Assembly (NCBI GenBank): GCA_020441605.1
Contig: JAGRLX010000033.1
Location: 20,375-60,237, forward strand
DNA: 39,863 nt
DNA from: Alphaproteobacteria bacterium
Lineage (GTDB): Bacteria; Pseudomonadota; Alphaproteobacteria; Rhizobiales; Aestuariivirgaceae
Reading direction: 5' to 3'
The stretch's first letter is position 1; each line of letters begins with the position of its first letter. Position numbers and translations under genes: made by a program. The notes beneath the pieces were generated by a model. It was not told the origin of the DNA, made no database searches, and worked only from the letters and a program-made list of their open reading frames with translations. Positions 7,921-16,537 of this stretch are shown here, in pieces.

Positions 7921-8901
7921 ATGAAAAGGCTTTACGCAGGTACAGCTCTTTTGGCCTTGGCCATCTCATCGGACCAGGCCCAATCCGCCGAAGTGATCCG
8001 CATGCTGGCCCCGACCTGGTTGGGATTTGCCCCGGTTCACGTGGCCAATGATCTCGGCTGCTTCCAGGAGGAAGGGCTCGAAGTCGACTACAAGTTCGAA
8101 GACGACCGCTCGAACGTCATGGCAGCCTATGCCCGTGGTGACATAGAAGTCGACATGCGCACCGTCGGCGAACATCAGGGGCGGCCTCGTGATGCCGACA
8201 CGCCTGGCGTCATTATCGGAGTGATCGACGAATCGGTCGGTGGGGACGGTGTGATCAGCGACGACGCGGTAAAGTCCGTGGCCGATCTCAAGGGCAAGAC
8301 GGTGGCTGCCGAACCGAATATACCCGCACGTCTGCTGTTGCAGATGGAGCTCAAGAAGGCGGGACTCACCCTGAACGACCTGCAGATCAAGGACATCGCG
8401 ACGGCCGATACTGCCGCGGTCTTTGCCGACTCGTCGATCGCTGCAATCGCGACATACGAGCCCTTCATGTCCCAGGCGGTCAAGAACTCGACCCGCCCGG
8501 GAGCACGCGTCATGCTGTCGTCCAGCGACTACCGTGGCATCATCATCGATGTCATCACCGCGCGGAAGGAGGATCTCGCGGCGAACCCCAAGAAATATGC
8601 AAGTTTCCTCAAATGCATTTACAAGGCGGTGGATTTCAGTGTCGCCGAGCCGGACAAATATGCGGAAATGGCAGCGCCGCATTTCGGGCTCACGCCGGCT
8701 GATGTGACTGAGATTCTGGCCACCAGCCTTGCCTACACGCCGCTGTCAGAGGCCAAGGCCTACATGGGCCCGGCTGGCGGGCGCGGCAAGCTGCATGACA
8801 TTTTTGACACGGTGATGGAGCTCAATCTCGAAAACGGCGCGGCCGACAACAAGCTCGAATCCAATCAGCAGATCGACAACGCGGTCATCAACGGGCTCTA
8901 G
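7921..8901 (+). CDS. NMT1/SsuA-type ABC transporter substrate-binding protein
   Basis: A 326-residue periplasmic binding protein of the NMT1/THI5-like, SsuA/TauA group. The signal peptide is clear (MKRLYAGTALLALAISS, cleavage near QSA-EVIRM). The mature start LAPTWLGFAPVHVANDLGCF is the family's first ligand-binding strand and helix. The central part (KGKTVAAEPNIPARLLLQ, then TYEPFMSQAV) matches the second lobe. Members bind sulfonates, taurine, nitrate, aromatic acids, pyrimidine precursors or riboflavin-like compounds, and sequence alone does not say which. It heads a three-gene importer divergent from a LysR regulator. Confidence 0.88.
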   Translation: MKRLYAGTALLALAISSDQAQSAEVIRMLAPTWLGFAPVHVANDLGCFQEEGLEVDYKFEDDRSNVMAAYARGDIEVDMRTVGEHQGRPRDADTPGVIIGVIDESVGGDGVISDDAVKSVADLKGKTVAAEPNIPARLLLQMELKKAGLTLNDLQIKDIATADTAAVFADSSIAAIATYEPFMSQAVKNSTRPGARVMLSSSDYRGIIIDVITARKEDLAANPKKYASFLKCIYKAVDFSVAEPDKYAEMAAPHFGLTPADVTEILATSLAYTPLSEAKAYMGPAGGRGKLHDIFDTVMELNLENGAADNKLESNQQIDNAVINGL

Positions 8902-8941
8902 GAGCCGAGCGGTCGCTGCCGCGAGGGGGCGGAGAGGGGAA

Positions 8942-9724
8942 ATGTTGGGCGGGCTGTTCGCCTTTCGTGGGAAGGCCTCGGTGCGCGCCGAGATCACCAT
9001 CGGCGTGATCATGGCCGCGGCCGTTCTGCTGACCTGGGAACTGGTAGCGCGGGCTGGGTTTATCGCGCCGCAGTTCCTGCCGTCGCCCAGCCGGGTTCTG
9101 TCGGCACTGTGGGCCATGATCACAGGCCAGCACCTTCTGTGGCATGCTCTGGTGTCGAGTCTGCGGGTGTGGATTGCATTTCTGATTGCGGCCGCGATGG
9201 CGATTCCGATCGGCATTCTCATGAGCAGTTACCGGATCGTCGGTGCCGCGCTGGAACCGATCATCGACTTCATACGCTATTTGCCGGTGCCGGCGCTCGT
9301 TCCGCTGTCGATCATCTGGTTCGGCGTTGGCGAGGAAACAAAGATTTTCCTGCTCTGGCTGGGGACCTTCTTCCAGTTGGTTCTGCTCGTCGCCGATGAC
9401 ATGCGGCGGGTTCCACATGAATATGTGGAGATCGCGTTCACCCTGGGTGCGAGGCCGCGTCAGGTGCTGACCGATGTGGCGTTTCGGGCGATGGGTCCGA
9501 CGCTGATGGACAATCTTCGCATTACCCTGGGCTGGTGCTGGACCTATCTGGTGATTGCGGAAATCGTGGCGGCGGATTCAGGTCTTGGATTCGTGATCTG
9601 GTCGGCCCGCCGGTATGTGAAGACGCCAGAAGTCATGGCCGGCGTCGTCGTCATCGGCCTGATCGGCCTTGTCACAGACCAGGTACTGCGCGCCCTGCAT
9701 CGGCGCATGTTCAAATATGTCTGA
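8942..9724 (+). CDS. SsuC/TauC-type ABC transporter permease
   Basis: A 260-residue inner-membrane permease with about six membrane segments. The coupling loop EYVEIAFTLGARPRQVLTDV is the EAA motif of binding-protein-dependent transporters. It lies 40 bases after the binding-protein gene, behind a GGAGAGGGGA ribosome site. The end overlaps the start of the ATPase gene, so the three genes form one importer. It should form a homodimeric channel with the downstream ATPase. Confidence 0.92.
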   Translation: MLGGLFAFRGKASVRAEITIGVIMAAAVLLTWELVARAGFIAPQFLPSPSRVLSALWAMITGQHLLWHALVSSLRVWIAFLIAAAMAIPIGILMSSYRIVGAALEPIIDFIRYLPVPALVPLSIIWFGVGEETKIFLLWLGTFFQLVLLVADDMRRVPHEYVEIAFTLGARPRQVLTDVAFRAMGPTLMDNLRITLGWCWTYLVIAEIVAADSGLGFVIWSARRYVKTPEVMAGVVVIGLIGLVTDQVLRALHRRMFKYV

Positions 9725-10511
9725 GGGTGGACAAGGCGTGTCGGGCAACTACCTGGAATTCGACCAAGTGACCAAGTCCTTCGGTCCCGTGCCGGTGGTG
9801 TCGAACACGTCATTGTCCATCGGGCGCAAATCGCTGGTGGTGTTCCTTGGTCCATCGGGCTGCGGCAAGACGACATTGATGCGGATGGTCGGCGGACTTG
9901 ATACGCCGTCCGCAGGCACGATCCGCCTCGACAGCGAAGTCGTCACCAAGCCGGACCGCCGCCGGGGGATGGTGTTTCAATCCTATTCGTCCTTTCCGTG
10001 GTTGACTGTCGAGGGGAACATCGCATTCGGCATGAGGTACCGGGACGATCTCTCGGCGGCGGAACGCAGCGAGCGCGTTGACCATTACCTGCGGCTGATC
10101 GGGCTCGAGGATTTTGCCAAATCATTTCCGAACCGCATTTCCGGCGGGATGCGGCAGCGGGTGGCCATTGCCCGAACACTTGCCGCGGGTTCCGACGTCC
10201 TGCTCATGGACGAGCCATTCGGCGCCCTTGATGCCTTGACCAGGGAACGGTTGCAGGTGGAGTTGCGGCAGATCCAGGCCGAGGAAGCCAAGACCATCAT
10301 CTTCGTCACCCATGATGTCGAGGAGGCAGTCTTTCTCGCCGACCGCATCATCCTGTTTTCGGCTCGGCCGGCGCGCGTGCTGCGCGATATCGACGTGGCT
10401 GCGGCCCTTGGGCCCGTGCGCAATCTCGACATTCGTGAAAGCGAGACCTTCTTCAAGTTGCGTAACGACGTTCTGCACCTCATTCGCAGTGAAACCGGCG
10501 ATCAGCGATGA
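9717..10511 (+). CDS. SsuB/TauB-type ABC transporter ATP-binding protein
   Basis: A 264-residue ATPase with Walker A GPSGCGKTTLMR, Q-loop FQSYSSFPW, signature ISGGMRQRVAIAR, Walker B VLLMDEPFGALD and H-loop FVTHDVEEAV. The ATG at 9717 overlaps the permease stop by eight bases. A GTG at 9738, seven bases after GAGGGTGG, is an equally reasonable start and would remove seven residues. The stop overlaps the next ATG by four bases, which couples the importer to the dehydrogenase genes that follow. Confidence 0.9.
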   Translation: MSEGGQGVSGNYLEFDQVTKSFGPVPVVSNTSLSIGRKSLVVFLGPSGCGKTTLMRMVGGLDTPSAGTIRLDSEVVTKPDRRRGMVFQSYSSFPWLTVEGNIAFGMRYRDDLSAAERSERVDHYLRLIGLEDFAKSFPNRISGGMRQRVAIARTLAAGSDVLLMDEPFGALDALTRERLQVELRQIQAEEAKTIIFVTHDVEEAVFLADRIILFSARPARVLRDIDVAAALGPVRNLDIRESETFFKLRNDVLHLIRSETGDQR

Positions 10512-11263
10512 GCTTGGATTTCGAAGGAAAGTCGGTGGTCATCACCGGTGCCAGCCGCGGCATCGGTCTGGGCATAGCCAAGGGCTTCGCCGCAGCGGGC
10601 GCGAACCTCACCCTTCTTGCCGATGACCCCGCCGTTGTGGCTGCGGCTCGGTCGATCGGCGCTCACGGCGTCGTCGCCGACATTGTCAGCCCGGCCGACG
10701 TCGAAAAGGCTATAGGCCCCTTGGGACGCATCGACATAGTGATCAACAATGCCGGTCTCGAACGGCTGACACCCATCGCCGAAGGCGGCGAGGATGTCGA
10801 AGCCACCTTCCGCCGCATCATCGAAATCAACGTGATCGGCACGCAAATCGTCACCCGCCGCGCCCTGGTGAAGATGGCGGCGGGCGCTGCGATCATCAAT
10901 ACGGCGTCGATTTGGGGGCGGGTGGCGGAGCCGCTCTTCGGCGCCTATGTGGCATCGAAACACGCGATTATCGGTCTGACCAAGACCTGGGCCAGGGAAT
11001 TGGGACCACGCGGCATCCGCGTCAACGCGGTATGCCCGGGCTGGGTGAGGACCGAGGCCTCCATGCGCTCGCTCAAGAACATGGCCGAACGCCGGTCGCT
11101 GCCGGAACAGGATGTGTTGCAGTCGATCGTAACGGGGCAGGCTCTGCCGGGCCTGATGGAGCCCGAGGACATGGCCGATACCTATCTGTTCTTGGCCTCG
11201 GACCGGGCCCGGAACATCACTGGGCAATCGGTCGGCGTTGATCGCGGAGAAGTGCCATGGTGA
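10508..11263 (+). CDS. SDR family oxidoreductase (first of a pair)
   Basis: A 251-residue short-chain dehydrogenase. The nucleotide-binding glycine motif TGASRGIG is at residues 13-20, the NNAG motif near 80-83, and the catalytic S134, Y147 and K151 are in place (YVASK). It is likely a classical NAD(P)-dependent alcohol or ketone oxidoreductase in the cytoplasm. The start overlaps the importer ATPase stop (ATGA) and the end overlaps the next dehydrogenase by seven bases. Its substrate is presumably derived from the compound the importer brings in; nothing in the sequence names it. Confidence 0.88.
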   Translation: MSLDFEGKSVVITGASRGIGLGIAKGFAAAGANLTLLADDPAVVAAARSIGAHGVVADIVSPADVEKAIGPLGRIDIVINNAGLERLTPIAEGGEDVEATFRRIIEINVIGTQIVTRRALVKMAAGAAIINTASIWGRVAEPLFGAYVASKHAIIGLTKTWARELGPRGIRVNAVCPGWVRTEASMRSLKNMAERRSLPEQDVLQSIVTGQALPGLMEPEDMADTYLFLASDRARNITGQSVGVDRGEVPW

Positions 11264-11964
11264 ATGCGATGCGGAACAAGCGGATTGTGATCACCGGCGC
11301 CGCCAACGGGATCGGCTATGCCACTGCGCGGATGTTCATGGATGAGGGGGCCAGCGTCATTGGCCTCGACCTTGCCAAAGGCGACGGCACGGTGCCGATC
11401 ATATCCTGCGATCTGACCCGCGAAGCGGAAATCGCCTGCGCCGTCGCCCAGGCCGCGGGCGAACTCGGCGGCGTCGATGTCCTGGTGAACAATGCAGGCA
11501 TCATGCAGGAAGCGCCACTCGACGCCGTGACAGCGGACCACATCGACCGGCATTTTGCAGTGAACGTTCGTGGCGCCATTCTGGTGACTCGTGAAATGAT
11601 GCCTCATCTCGGCGAGGGTGCTCGCATCATCAACATCGCTTCTGAGCTTGCCTATCTCGGCCGCGCCAACGCCTCCGTCTACTGCGCCACCAAGGCGGCT
11701 ATGCTCGGGTTGACGCGGTCATGGGCCAGGGAATTCGCGCCACGGATCTTGGTGAATGCGGTGGCACCCGGACCCACCGACACGCCCCTGTTGGCATTCG
11801 AGAGCCTGACGGAAGCACAGAAGACCCTCGAGACGGCGCATCCGCTCGGGCGCATCGGCCGCCCGGAAGAGATCGCCGCGGCCGTAATGTTTCTCGCGGG
11901 CCCCGGCGCCACATTCTTCACCGGCCAATGCCTTGGCGCCAATGGTGGCGCAGCAATGCTCTGA
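11257..11964 (+). CDS. SDR family oxidoreductase (second of a pair)
   Basis: A 235-residue short-chain dehydrogenase with TGAANGIG at residues 13-20, NNAG at 78-81, and catalytic S129, Y142 and K146 (YCATK). It differs from the preceding dehydrogenase throughout the substrate-binding C-terminus, so the two are not a recent duplication. A GGAG site lies before the ATG at 11257; in-frame methionine 5 is an alternative start. Two overlapping dehydrogenases could oxidise successive intermediates or form a heteromeric pair. The C-terminal sequence FTGQCLGANGGAAML is the usual SDR ending. Confidence 0.88.
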   Translation: MVNAMRNKRIVITGAANGIGYATARMFMDEGASVIGLDLAKGDGTVPIISCDLTREAEIACAVAQAAGELGGVDVLVNNAGIMQEAPLDAVTADHIDRHFAVNVRGAILVTREMMPHLGEGARIINIASELAYLGRANASVYCATKAAMLGLTRSWAREFAPRILVNAVAPGPTDTPLLAFESLTEAQKTLETAHPLGRIGRPEEIAAAVMFLAGPGATFFTGQCLGANGGAAML

Positions 11965-12003
11965 AATTCCAATCACCTGACCATTCTTGACCGGGAGACC
12001 AAT

Positions 12004-12960
12004 GTGACCGACACACCCTATCAACCGATCGACGCGGCCGTGGTGCCGCGCTTCGCCGGTCCCACGACATTCATGCGGCTGCCGTCGGTTGCAACGGCGG
12101 AGGGGCTCGATATCGCCTTGCTGGGCATTCCCTGGGATGGAGGAACGACGAACCGGGCCGGCGCCCGTCATGGCCCGCGCGAAATCCGCAGCCAGTCCAG
12201 CCTCATGCGGAGGGTCCACCATGTTTCGGGGACCGAGCCTTTCAGCCTGGCTCGGGTCGCCGATGTCGGCGACGTGTCGGTCAACCCGATCAACCTTCTC
12301 GATGGCCTGGCACGTATCGAGTCCGGAATCGACGCGATTGCCGCCGCCGGCGCGATACCGCTGATTGCTGGCGGCGATCACCTGACGACCCTACCCGTCC
12401 TGCGTGCCGTGGCCAGGAGCAGGCCGGTCGGCATGATCCATTTCGATGCCCATTCCGACACCAATGATACCTATTTCGGCGACAATCCCTATACTCACGG
12501 AACGCCTTTCCGCCGGGCGGTCGAGGAGGGACTGCTCGATCCGAAGCGGGTGGTGCAGATCGGTATCCGCGGATCGATCTACGAGCCCGGCGAACATGAC
12601 TGGGCGCGAGCCCAGGGTATGCGCGTCATCTATATGGAAGAGTGCGTGCGGCGCGGCATCGAAGACGTGATGGAGGAGGCGAGGTCGATCGCGGCCGGCG
12701 GACCGACCTATGTGTCCTTCGATATCGACTGCATCGACCCCTCCATGGCGCCAGGGACCGGTACGCCGGAGGTTGGCGGCTTCACCACCCGGGAGACGCA
12801 GCAGATGCTGCGGCTGCTCGACGGTGTCGACATCATAGGCGCGGACGTGGTGGAAGTGGCTCCGCCCTTCGACCTCGGCAACCTGACGGCCTTGGCCGGC
12901 GCCACAATGATGTTCGAGTTGCTTTGCGTCATGGCCCGGCATGTGGCCATGCGCAAATAG
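12004..12960 (+). CDS. Ureohydrolase of the arginase/agmatinase family
   Basis: A 318-residue enzyme of the ureohydrolase family, which releases urea from guanidino compounds using two manganese ions. The metal ligands are all visible: H126 in GGDHL, D148, H150 and D152 in DAHSD, and D240 and D242 in SFDIDCIDPSMAPGTG. The latter motif continues into GTPEVGG, as in agmatinases. The family also contains guanidinobutyrase, guanidinopropionase and others, so agmatine is only the most likely substrate. The start is a GTG at 12004 after a GGGAG site; the overlapping ATG at 12002 is out of frame. It sits between the dehydrogenase pair and the peptide-type importer. Confidence 0.9.
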   Translation: MTDTPYQPIDAAVVPRFAGPTTFMRLPSVATAEGLDIALLGIPWDGGTTNRAGARHGPREIRSQSSLMRRVHHVSGTEPFSLARVADVGDVSVNPINLLDGLARIESGIDAIAAAGAIPLIAGGDHLTTLPVLRAVARSRPVGMIHFDAHSDTNDTYFGDNPYTHGTPFRRAVEEGLLDPKRVVQIGIRGSIYEPGEHDWARAQGMRVIYMEECVRRGIEDVMEEARSIAAGGPTYVSFDIDCIDPSMAPGTGTPEVGGFTTRETQQMLRLLDGVDIIGADVVEVAPPFDLGNLTALAGATMMFELLCVMARHVAMRK

Positions 12961-13043
12961 GCCGGCATAATGCAAATTGGCGGCTTGTGCGGACTTGTTC
13001 CGGAGGACTAGATTGCAGATACCATGGGGAACGTCATAGGCCT

Positions 13044-13895
13044 ATGAGCGGATTCTGGGTGCGCTTCCGCCGGGACCGTCTGGCGGTCGCAGGCGTGGCA
13101 ATCATCATCGTGTTTGTCGTGGCCGCGGTGGCTGCACCGCTTGTCGCACCCTATGATCCGACCGAGCAGTTCTTCGATGGACTGACGCTTGAAGGGTCAC
13201 CCCTTCCGCCGAGCCTGCGCTTTTGGTTCGGCACCGATACGAATGGCCGCGATCAGTTTTCACGCCTGCTCTTTGGCGCGCGGACATCGTTGCTCATCGG
13301 CATCGTGGCCAATGGACTTGCCGTTGTGACAGGTACCGCCCTGGGCCTCCTGGCCGGCTATGTCAGAGGCTTGGCCGGGGCCGCGATCATGCGGTTGACC
13401 GATCTCATGATGGCGTTCCCGCCCTTGCTTCTGGCCATCGCCCTGGCGGCCATTCTCAAGCCGGGACTGAACATCGTGATTCTTGTCATCGCCCTGGTGA
13501 ACTGGGTGCAAATCGCGCGGGTCATCTATACCGAGACCGTCGCTCTTTCCGAGCGCGAATATATCGAGGCGGCGCGCGCACTGGGAGCAGGGACTGGCCG
13601 CATCCTCCTGCGTCACATGCTGCCCCATCTGATTCCAACGGTCATCGTCTATGCGACGCTTGGGATCGCGACGACCGTTTTGCTCGAATCCATGCTGTCC
13701 TTTCTCGGCCGCGGCGTGCAGCCGCCGACGCCTGCCTGGGGCATGATGATCTTCGAAAGCCAGTCCTATTTTCTTAATGCGCCGTGGCTCGTCTTTATCC
13801 CCGGCGCTGCCATCCTCATCCTGGCGCTGGCCTTCAACCTGGTCGGAGACGGATTGCGCGACGCGCTCGATCCAACCCAGCGGGGGCGTTCGTGA
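13044..13895 (+). CDS. DppC/OppC-type ABC transporter permease
   Basis: A 283-residue inner-membrane permease of the DppC type. The N-terminal motif RDRLAVAGVAIIIVF, the FGTDTNGRDQFSRLLFGAR segment and the loop EREYIEAARALGAGTGRILLRH are family hallmarks. An upstream in-frame extension over the ureohydrolase gene is not permease-like, so the ATG at 13044 is used. The gap to the ureohydrolase is 83 bases. The stop codon shares its last base with the next ATG. The gene order C-B-A is the reverse of the usual dppBC order. Confidence 0.9.
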   Translation: MSGFWVRFRRDRLAVAGVAIIIVFVVAAVAAPLVAPYDPTEQFFDGLTLEGSPLPPSLRFWFGTDTNGRDQFSRLLFGARTSLLIGIVANGLAVVTGTALGLLAGYVRGLAGAAIMRLTDLMMAFPPLLLAIALAAILKPGLNIVILVIALVNWVQIARVIYTETVALSEREYIEAARALGAGTGRILLRHMLPHLIPTVIVYATLGIATTVLLESMLSFLGRGVQPPTPAWGMMIFESQSYFLNAPWLVFIPGAAILILALAFNLVGDGLRDALDPTQRGRS

Positions 13896-14815
13896 TGTTG
13901 ACCTATCTAGGGCGGCGGCTGCTGGCGTCAGTGATGATCCTGTTCGGCGTCAGCATCGTCACCTTCGCCTTGACCTTCATGATTCCGGCCGACCCCGTCG
14001 CGATGATCGCCGGCCGCAATTCGACGCCGGAGGTACGCGAGCAGATCCGCCACCAACTGGGGCTGGACCGTCCGGTCCCCCAACAATATGCAACCTATCT
14101 GTCCCGGCTTGTGCAGGGCGACCTGGGCAGATCATATGCGAGAAAGACCGATGTAGGCCCGCTGATAGCCTCCCGCCTGCCACCCACGTTGCTCCTCATG
14201 CTTGCCGCGATATTGGCAGAGCTCATGATCGGTATTCCGGCCGGGATCTATGCTGCAAGCCGTCGGGGGCGCACGGCGGACAAGGTCGCCATGACCCTGT
14301 CCTTCGTCAGTGTCTCGACACCGCAATTCGTGCTGGGACTTACGCTTCTCTATCTCTTCGCCTATCTGCTGAGCTGGTTGCCGCTTGGCGGTTATGGCAC
14401 AGTCTGGCATCTGGTGCTGCCGGCCCTGACGCTGGGGCTTGCCGGAGGCGGCTGGTATTCGCGTATGATGCGGTCGTCGATGATCGAGGTGTTGCGCAAC
14501 GATTACATTCGCACCGCGCGCGCCAAGGGTATGAGCGAGTGGCGTGTTGTCTTGCGGCATGGGCTTCGCAATGCCATCCTGCCAATAGTCGCGATGATCG
14601 GGCTCGACGTCGGAATCTTCATGTCCGGTGTCGTCGTGGTTGAGAACGTCTTCGGCTGGCCGGGAATCGGCCAGCTCATGTGGCAGGCGATCCAGTCACT
14701 CGACATCCCCATCATTATGGGGGTGACGATCGTTGCCGCCTGCTTCATCGTGGCCGGCAACCTGATGGCCGATCTCGTCGCGCCGCTTATTGACCCCCGC
14801 ATTCGCTTGCGATGA
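13895..14815 (+). CDS. DppB/OppB-type ABC transporter permease
   Basis: A 306-residue inner-membrane permease of the DppB type, partner of the preceding one. It begins MLTYLGRRLLASVMILFGVS, the standard first segment, and contains RTARAKGMSEWRVVLRHGLRN, the family coupling loop. The ATG at 13895 overlaps the DppC stop by one base (TGATG), and GGGGG upstream may serve as ribosome site; a GTG one codon earlier is possible. About six membrane segments are seen. It should form a heterodimeric channel for peptides or similar solutes. Confidence 0.92.
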   Translation: MLTYLGRRLLASVMILFGVSIVTFALTFMIPADPVAMIAGRNSTPEVREQIRHQLGLDRPVPQQYATYLSRLVQGDLGRSYARKTDVGPLIASRLPPTLLLMLAAILAELMIGIPAGIYAASRRGRTADKVAMTLSFVSVSTPQFVLGLTLLYLFAYLLSWLPLGGYGTVWHLVLPALTLGLAGGGWYSRMMRSSMIEVLRNDYIRTARAKGMSEWRVVLRHGLRNAILPIVAMIGLDVGIFMSGVVVVENVFGWPGIGQLMWQAIQSLDIPIIMGVTIVAACFIVAGNLMADLVAPLIDPRIRLR

Positions 14816-14858
14816 TTATGACTGTGAACCACCAAGAACCAAACCAGGGAGAGAAGAC

Positions 14859-16475
14859 ATGAGACGATTGTTGATATCCGCCGTGGCCGCCATGGCCCTC
14901 TTTGCCGCCGCGCCTGCATCCTTTGCCGATGCGCCCAAGCAGGGCGGTGCCGCCACCATCACCTTCAACAATGATCTGACCACACTCGATCCTCATGTTG
15001 GCTACGACTGGCAGAACTGGTCGGTCATCAAGTCGATCTTCGATGGTCTCATGGACTACAAACCCGGCACCACCGAGCTCGAGCCAGACCTCGCCGAAAG
15101 CTACACGGTCTCCGATGACGGCTTGACCTATACCTTCAAGCTGCGGGACGGCGTGAAGTTCCATAACGGCCGGGTGATGACCTCTGCCGACGTCAAATAT
15201 TCGTTCGAGCGGGCCGTGAATCCGGCCACCCAGAGTCCGGGCGGTGGCTATTTTGGCATGATCGCCGGCTATGACGATGTGGCCGGTGGCAAGGCCACGT
15301 CCCTCACGGGGATCGAGACGCCCGATGACAAGACAGTGATCTTCAAGCTGACCCGGCCCGACGCGACCTTCCTGCATCTGATGGCCATCAACTTCGGCTA
15401 TATCGTGCCCAAGGAAGACGTGGAGAAGTCCGGGGCCGATTTCGGCAAGATGCCGGTGGGCACTGGTGCCTTCAAATTCGTCGAATGGGTGCCCGGCCAG
15501 AACATCAAGCTCGAGCGCAACAAGGATTATTTCCGCGCCGGTGTGCCCTATCTCGATGCCATCACCTTTGAATTCGGCCAGGATCCGACCGTGGCCGTGC
15601 TTCGCCTCAAGAAGGGTGAGATCGACATTGTGGGCGACGGCATTCCACCCGCCCAGTTCGCAGAGATCATGGCAGACGCTGCCAACGAGGATCTGATTGC
15701 CGAGGGTAACCAGTTGCACACTGGTTATGTGACCATGAATGTCACCGAGCCGCCCTTCGACAATCTCAAGGTCCGTCAAGCGGTGAACATGGCCATCAAC
15801 AAGGAGCGGATCGTCAGGTTGATTAACAATCGCGCCGCACCGGCCAGCCAGGCCCTGCCGCCGGCCATGCCAGGCTACAATGCCGACAACTCCGGCTATG
15901 CCTACGATCCCGAAGGCGCAAAGAAGCTTCTTGCCGAGGCCGGCGTCGGCGAGATCGCGACCGAGCTTTACGCCATGAACGTCGATCCCAATCCGCGCAT
16001 CGCGCAGGCCATCCAGCAGGACCTTGCCGCCGTCGGCATCAAGGCTGAAATTCGCTCTCTGGCCCAGGCCGAGGTCATTGCGGCAGGCGGATCGGGCAAG
16101 GCGCCGATGATCTGGTCGGGCGGCATGGCCTGGATTGCCGACTTCCCTGACCCGGCCAACTTCTACTACGGCATTCTGGGCTGTGCAGGTGCCGTGGAAG
16201 GTGGGTGGAACTGGTCCAAGTACTGTAACAAGGAACTCGACGCCCGTGCCGAGAAGGCGGATGCGATGGTCAAGGATGACCAGTCCGCGGCGCGCATCGA
16301 CTCGTGGAAAGGAATTTTCGACGATGTGCTGAAGGATGCGCCCTGGGCGCCGATCTTCAACGAGAAGCGCTTCACCTACCACTCGGAACGCCTGGGCGGA
16401 GACCCGGCGCTGTTCACCGATCCCATCCATATTCCGGTGAACTACGACTACATTTTCGCCAAGGACGCGCAATAG
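14859..16475 (+). CDS. DppA/OppA-type (SBP family 5) substrate-binding protein
   Basis: A 538-residue periplasmic binding protein of family 5. The signal peptide MRRLLISAVAAMALFAAAPA ends near SFA-DAP, residue 23. The family motif (DLAESYTVSDDGLTYTFKLRDGV, in part) is present near residues 75-97, and RQAVNMAINKERIV near residue 305. An upstream in-frame start at 14790 adds a non-signal sequence overlapping the permease, so the ATG at 14859 with AGGGAGAG before it is preferred. Family members bind peptides, opines, nickel or other small cations and amides. It lies between the permease genes and the amidase gene. Confidence 0.92.
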   Translation: MRRLLISAVAAMALFAAAPASFADAPKQGGAATITFNNDLTTLDPHVGYDWQNWSVIKSIFDGLMDYKPGTTELEPDLAESYTVSDDGLTYTFKLRDGVKFHNGRVMTSADVKYSFERAVNPATQSPGGGYFGMIAGYDDVAGGKATSLTGIETPDDKTVIFKLTRPDATFLHLMAINFGYIVPKEDVEKSGADFGKMPVGTGAFKFVEWVPGQNIKLERNKDYFRAGVPYLDAITFEFGQDPTVAVLRLKKGEIDIVGDGIPPAQFAEIMADAANEDLIAEGNQLHTGYVTMNVTEPPFDNLKVRQAVNMAINKERIVRLINNRAAPASQALPPAMPGYNADNSGYAYDPEGAKKLLAEAGVGEIATELYAMNVDPNPRIAQAIQQDLAAVGIKAEIRSLAQAEVIAAGGSGKAPMIWSGGMAWIADFPDPANFYYGILGCAGAVEGGWNWSKYCNKELDARAEKADAMVKDDQSAARIDSWKGIFDDVLKDAPWAPIFNEKRFTYHSERLGGDPALFTDPIHIPVNYDYIFAKDAQ

Positions 16476-16490
16476 ACGCTCCCCACAACC

Positions 16491-16522
16491 GGCGCCCTCT
16501 CCCGGGAGAGGGAGGGGGCGCC
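16491..16522 (+). other. Intercistronic hairpin between the binding-protein and amidase genes
   Basis: The 62-base gap between the binding-protein stop and the amidase start holds an imperfect inverted repeat. GGCGCCCTCTCCC at 16491-16503 can pair with GGGAGAG at 16504-16510 and GGGCGCC at 16516-16522, leaving a bulge. There is no following T run, so it is not a standard terminator. Hairpins after binding-protein genes often protect the upstream message and lower downstream expression. The structure is seen; the role is inferred. Confidence 0.45.
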
Positions 16523-16537
16523 GCCGAGAGGACCACC

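Noticed and set aside
10508..11964. Two adjacent short-chain dehydrogenases as a recent tandem duplication
   Set aside because: They share only family motifs; the substrate-binding regions and lengths differ.
14787..16472. Minus-strand open frame of 561 codons covering the family 5 binding-protein gene
   Set aside because: The plus-strand protein has a signal peptide and family motifs; the minus-strand product is only its mirror.
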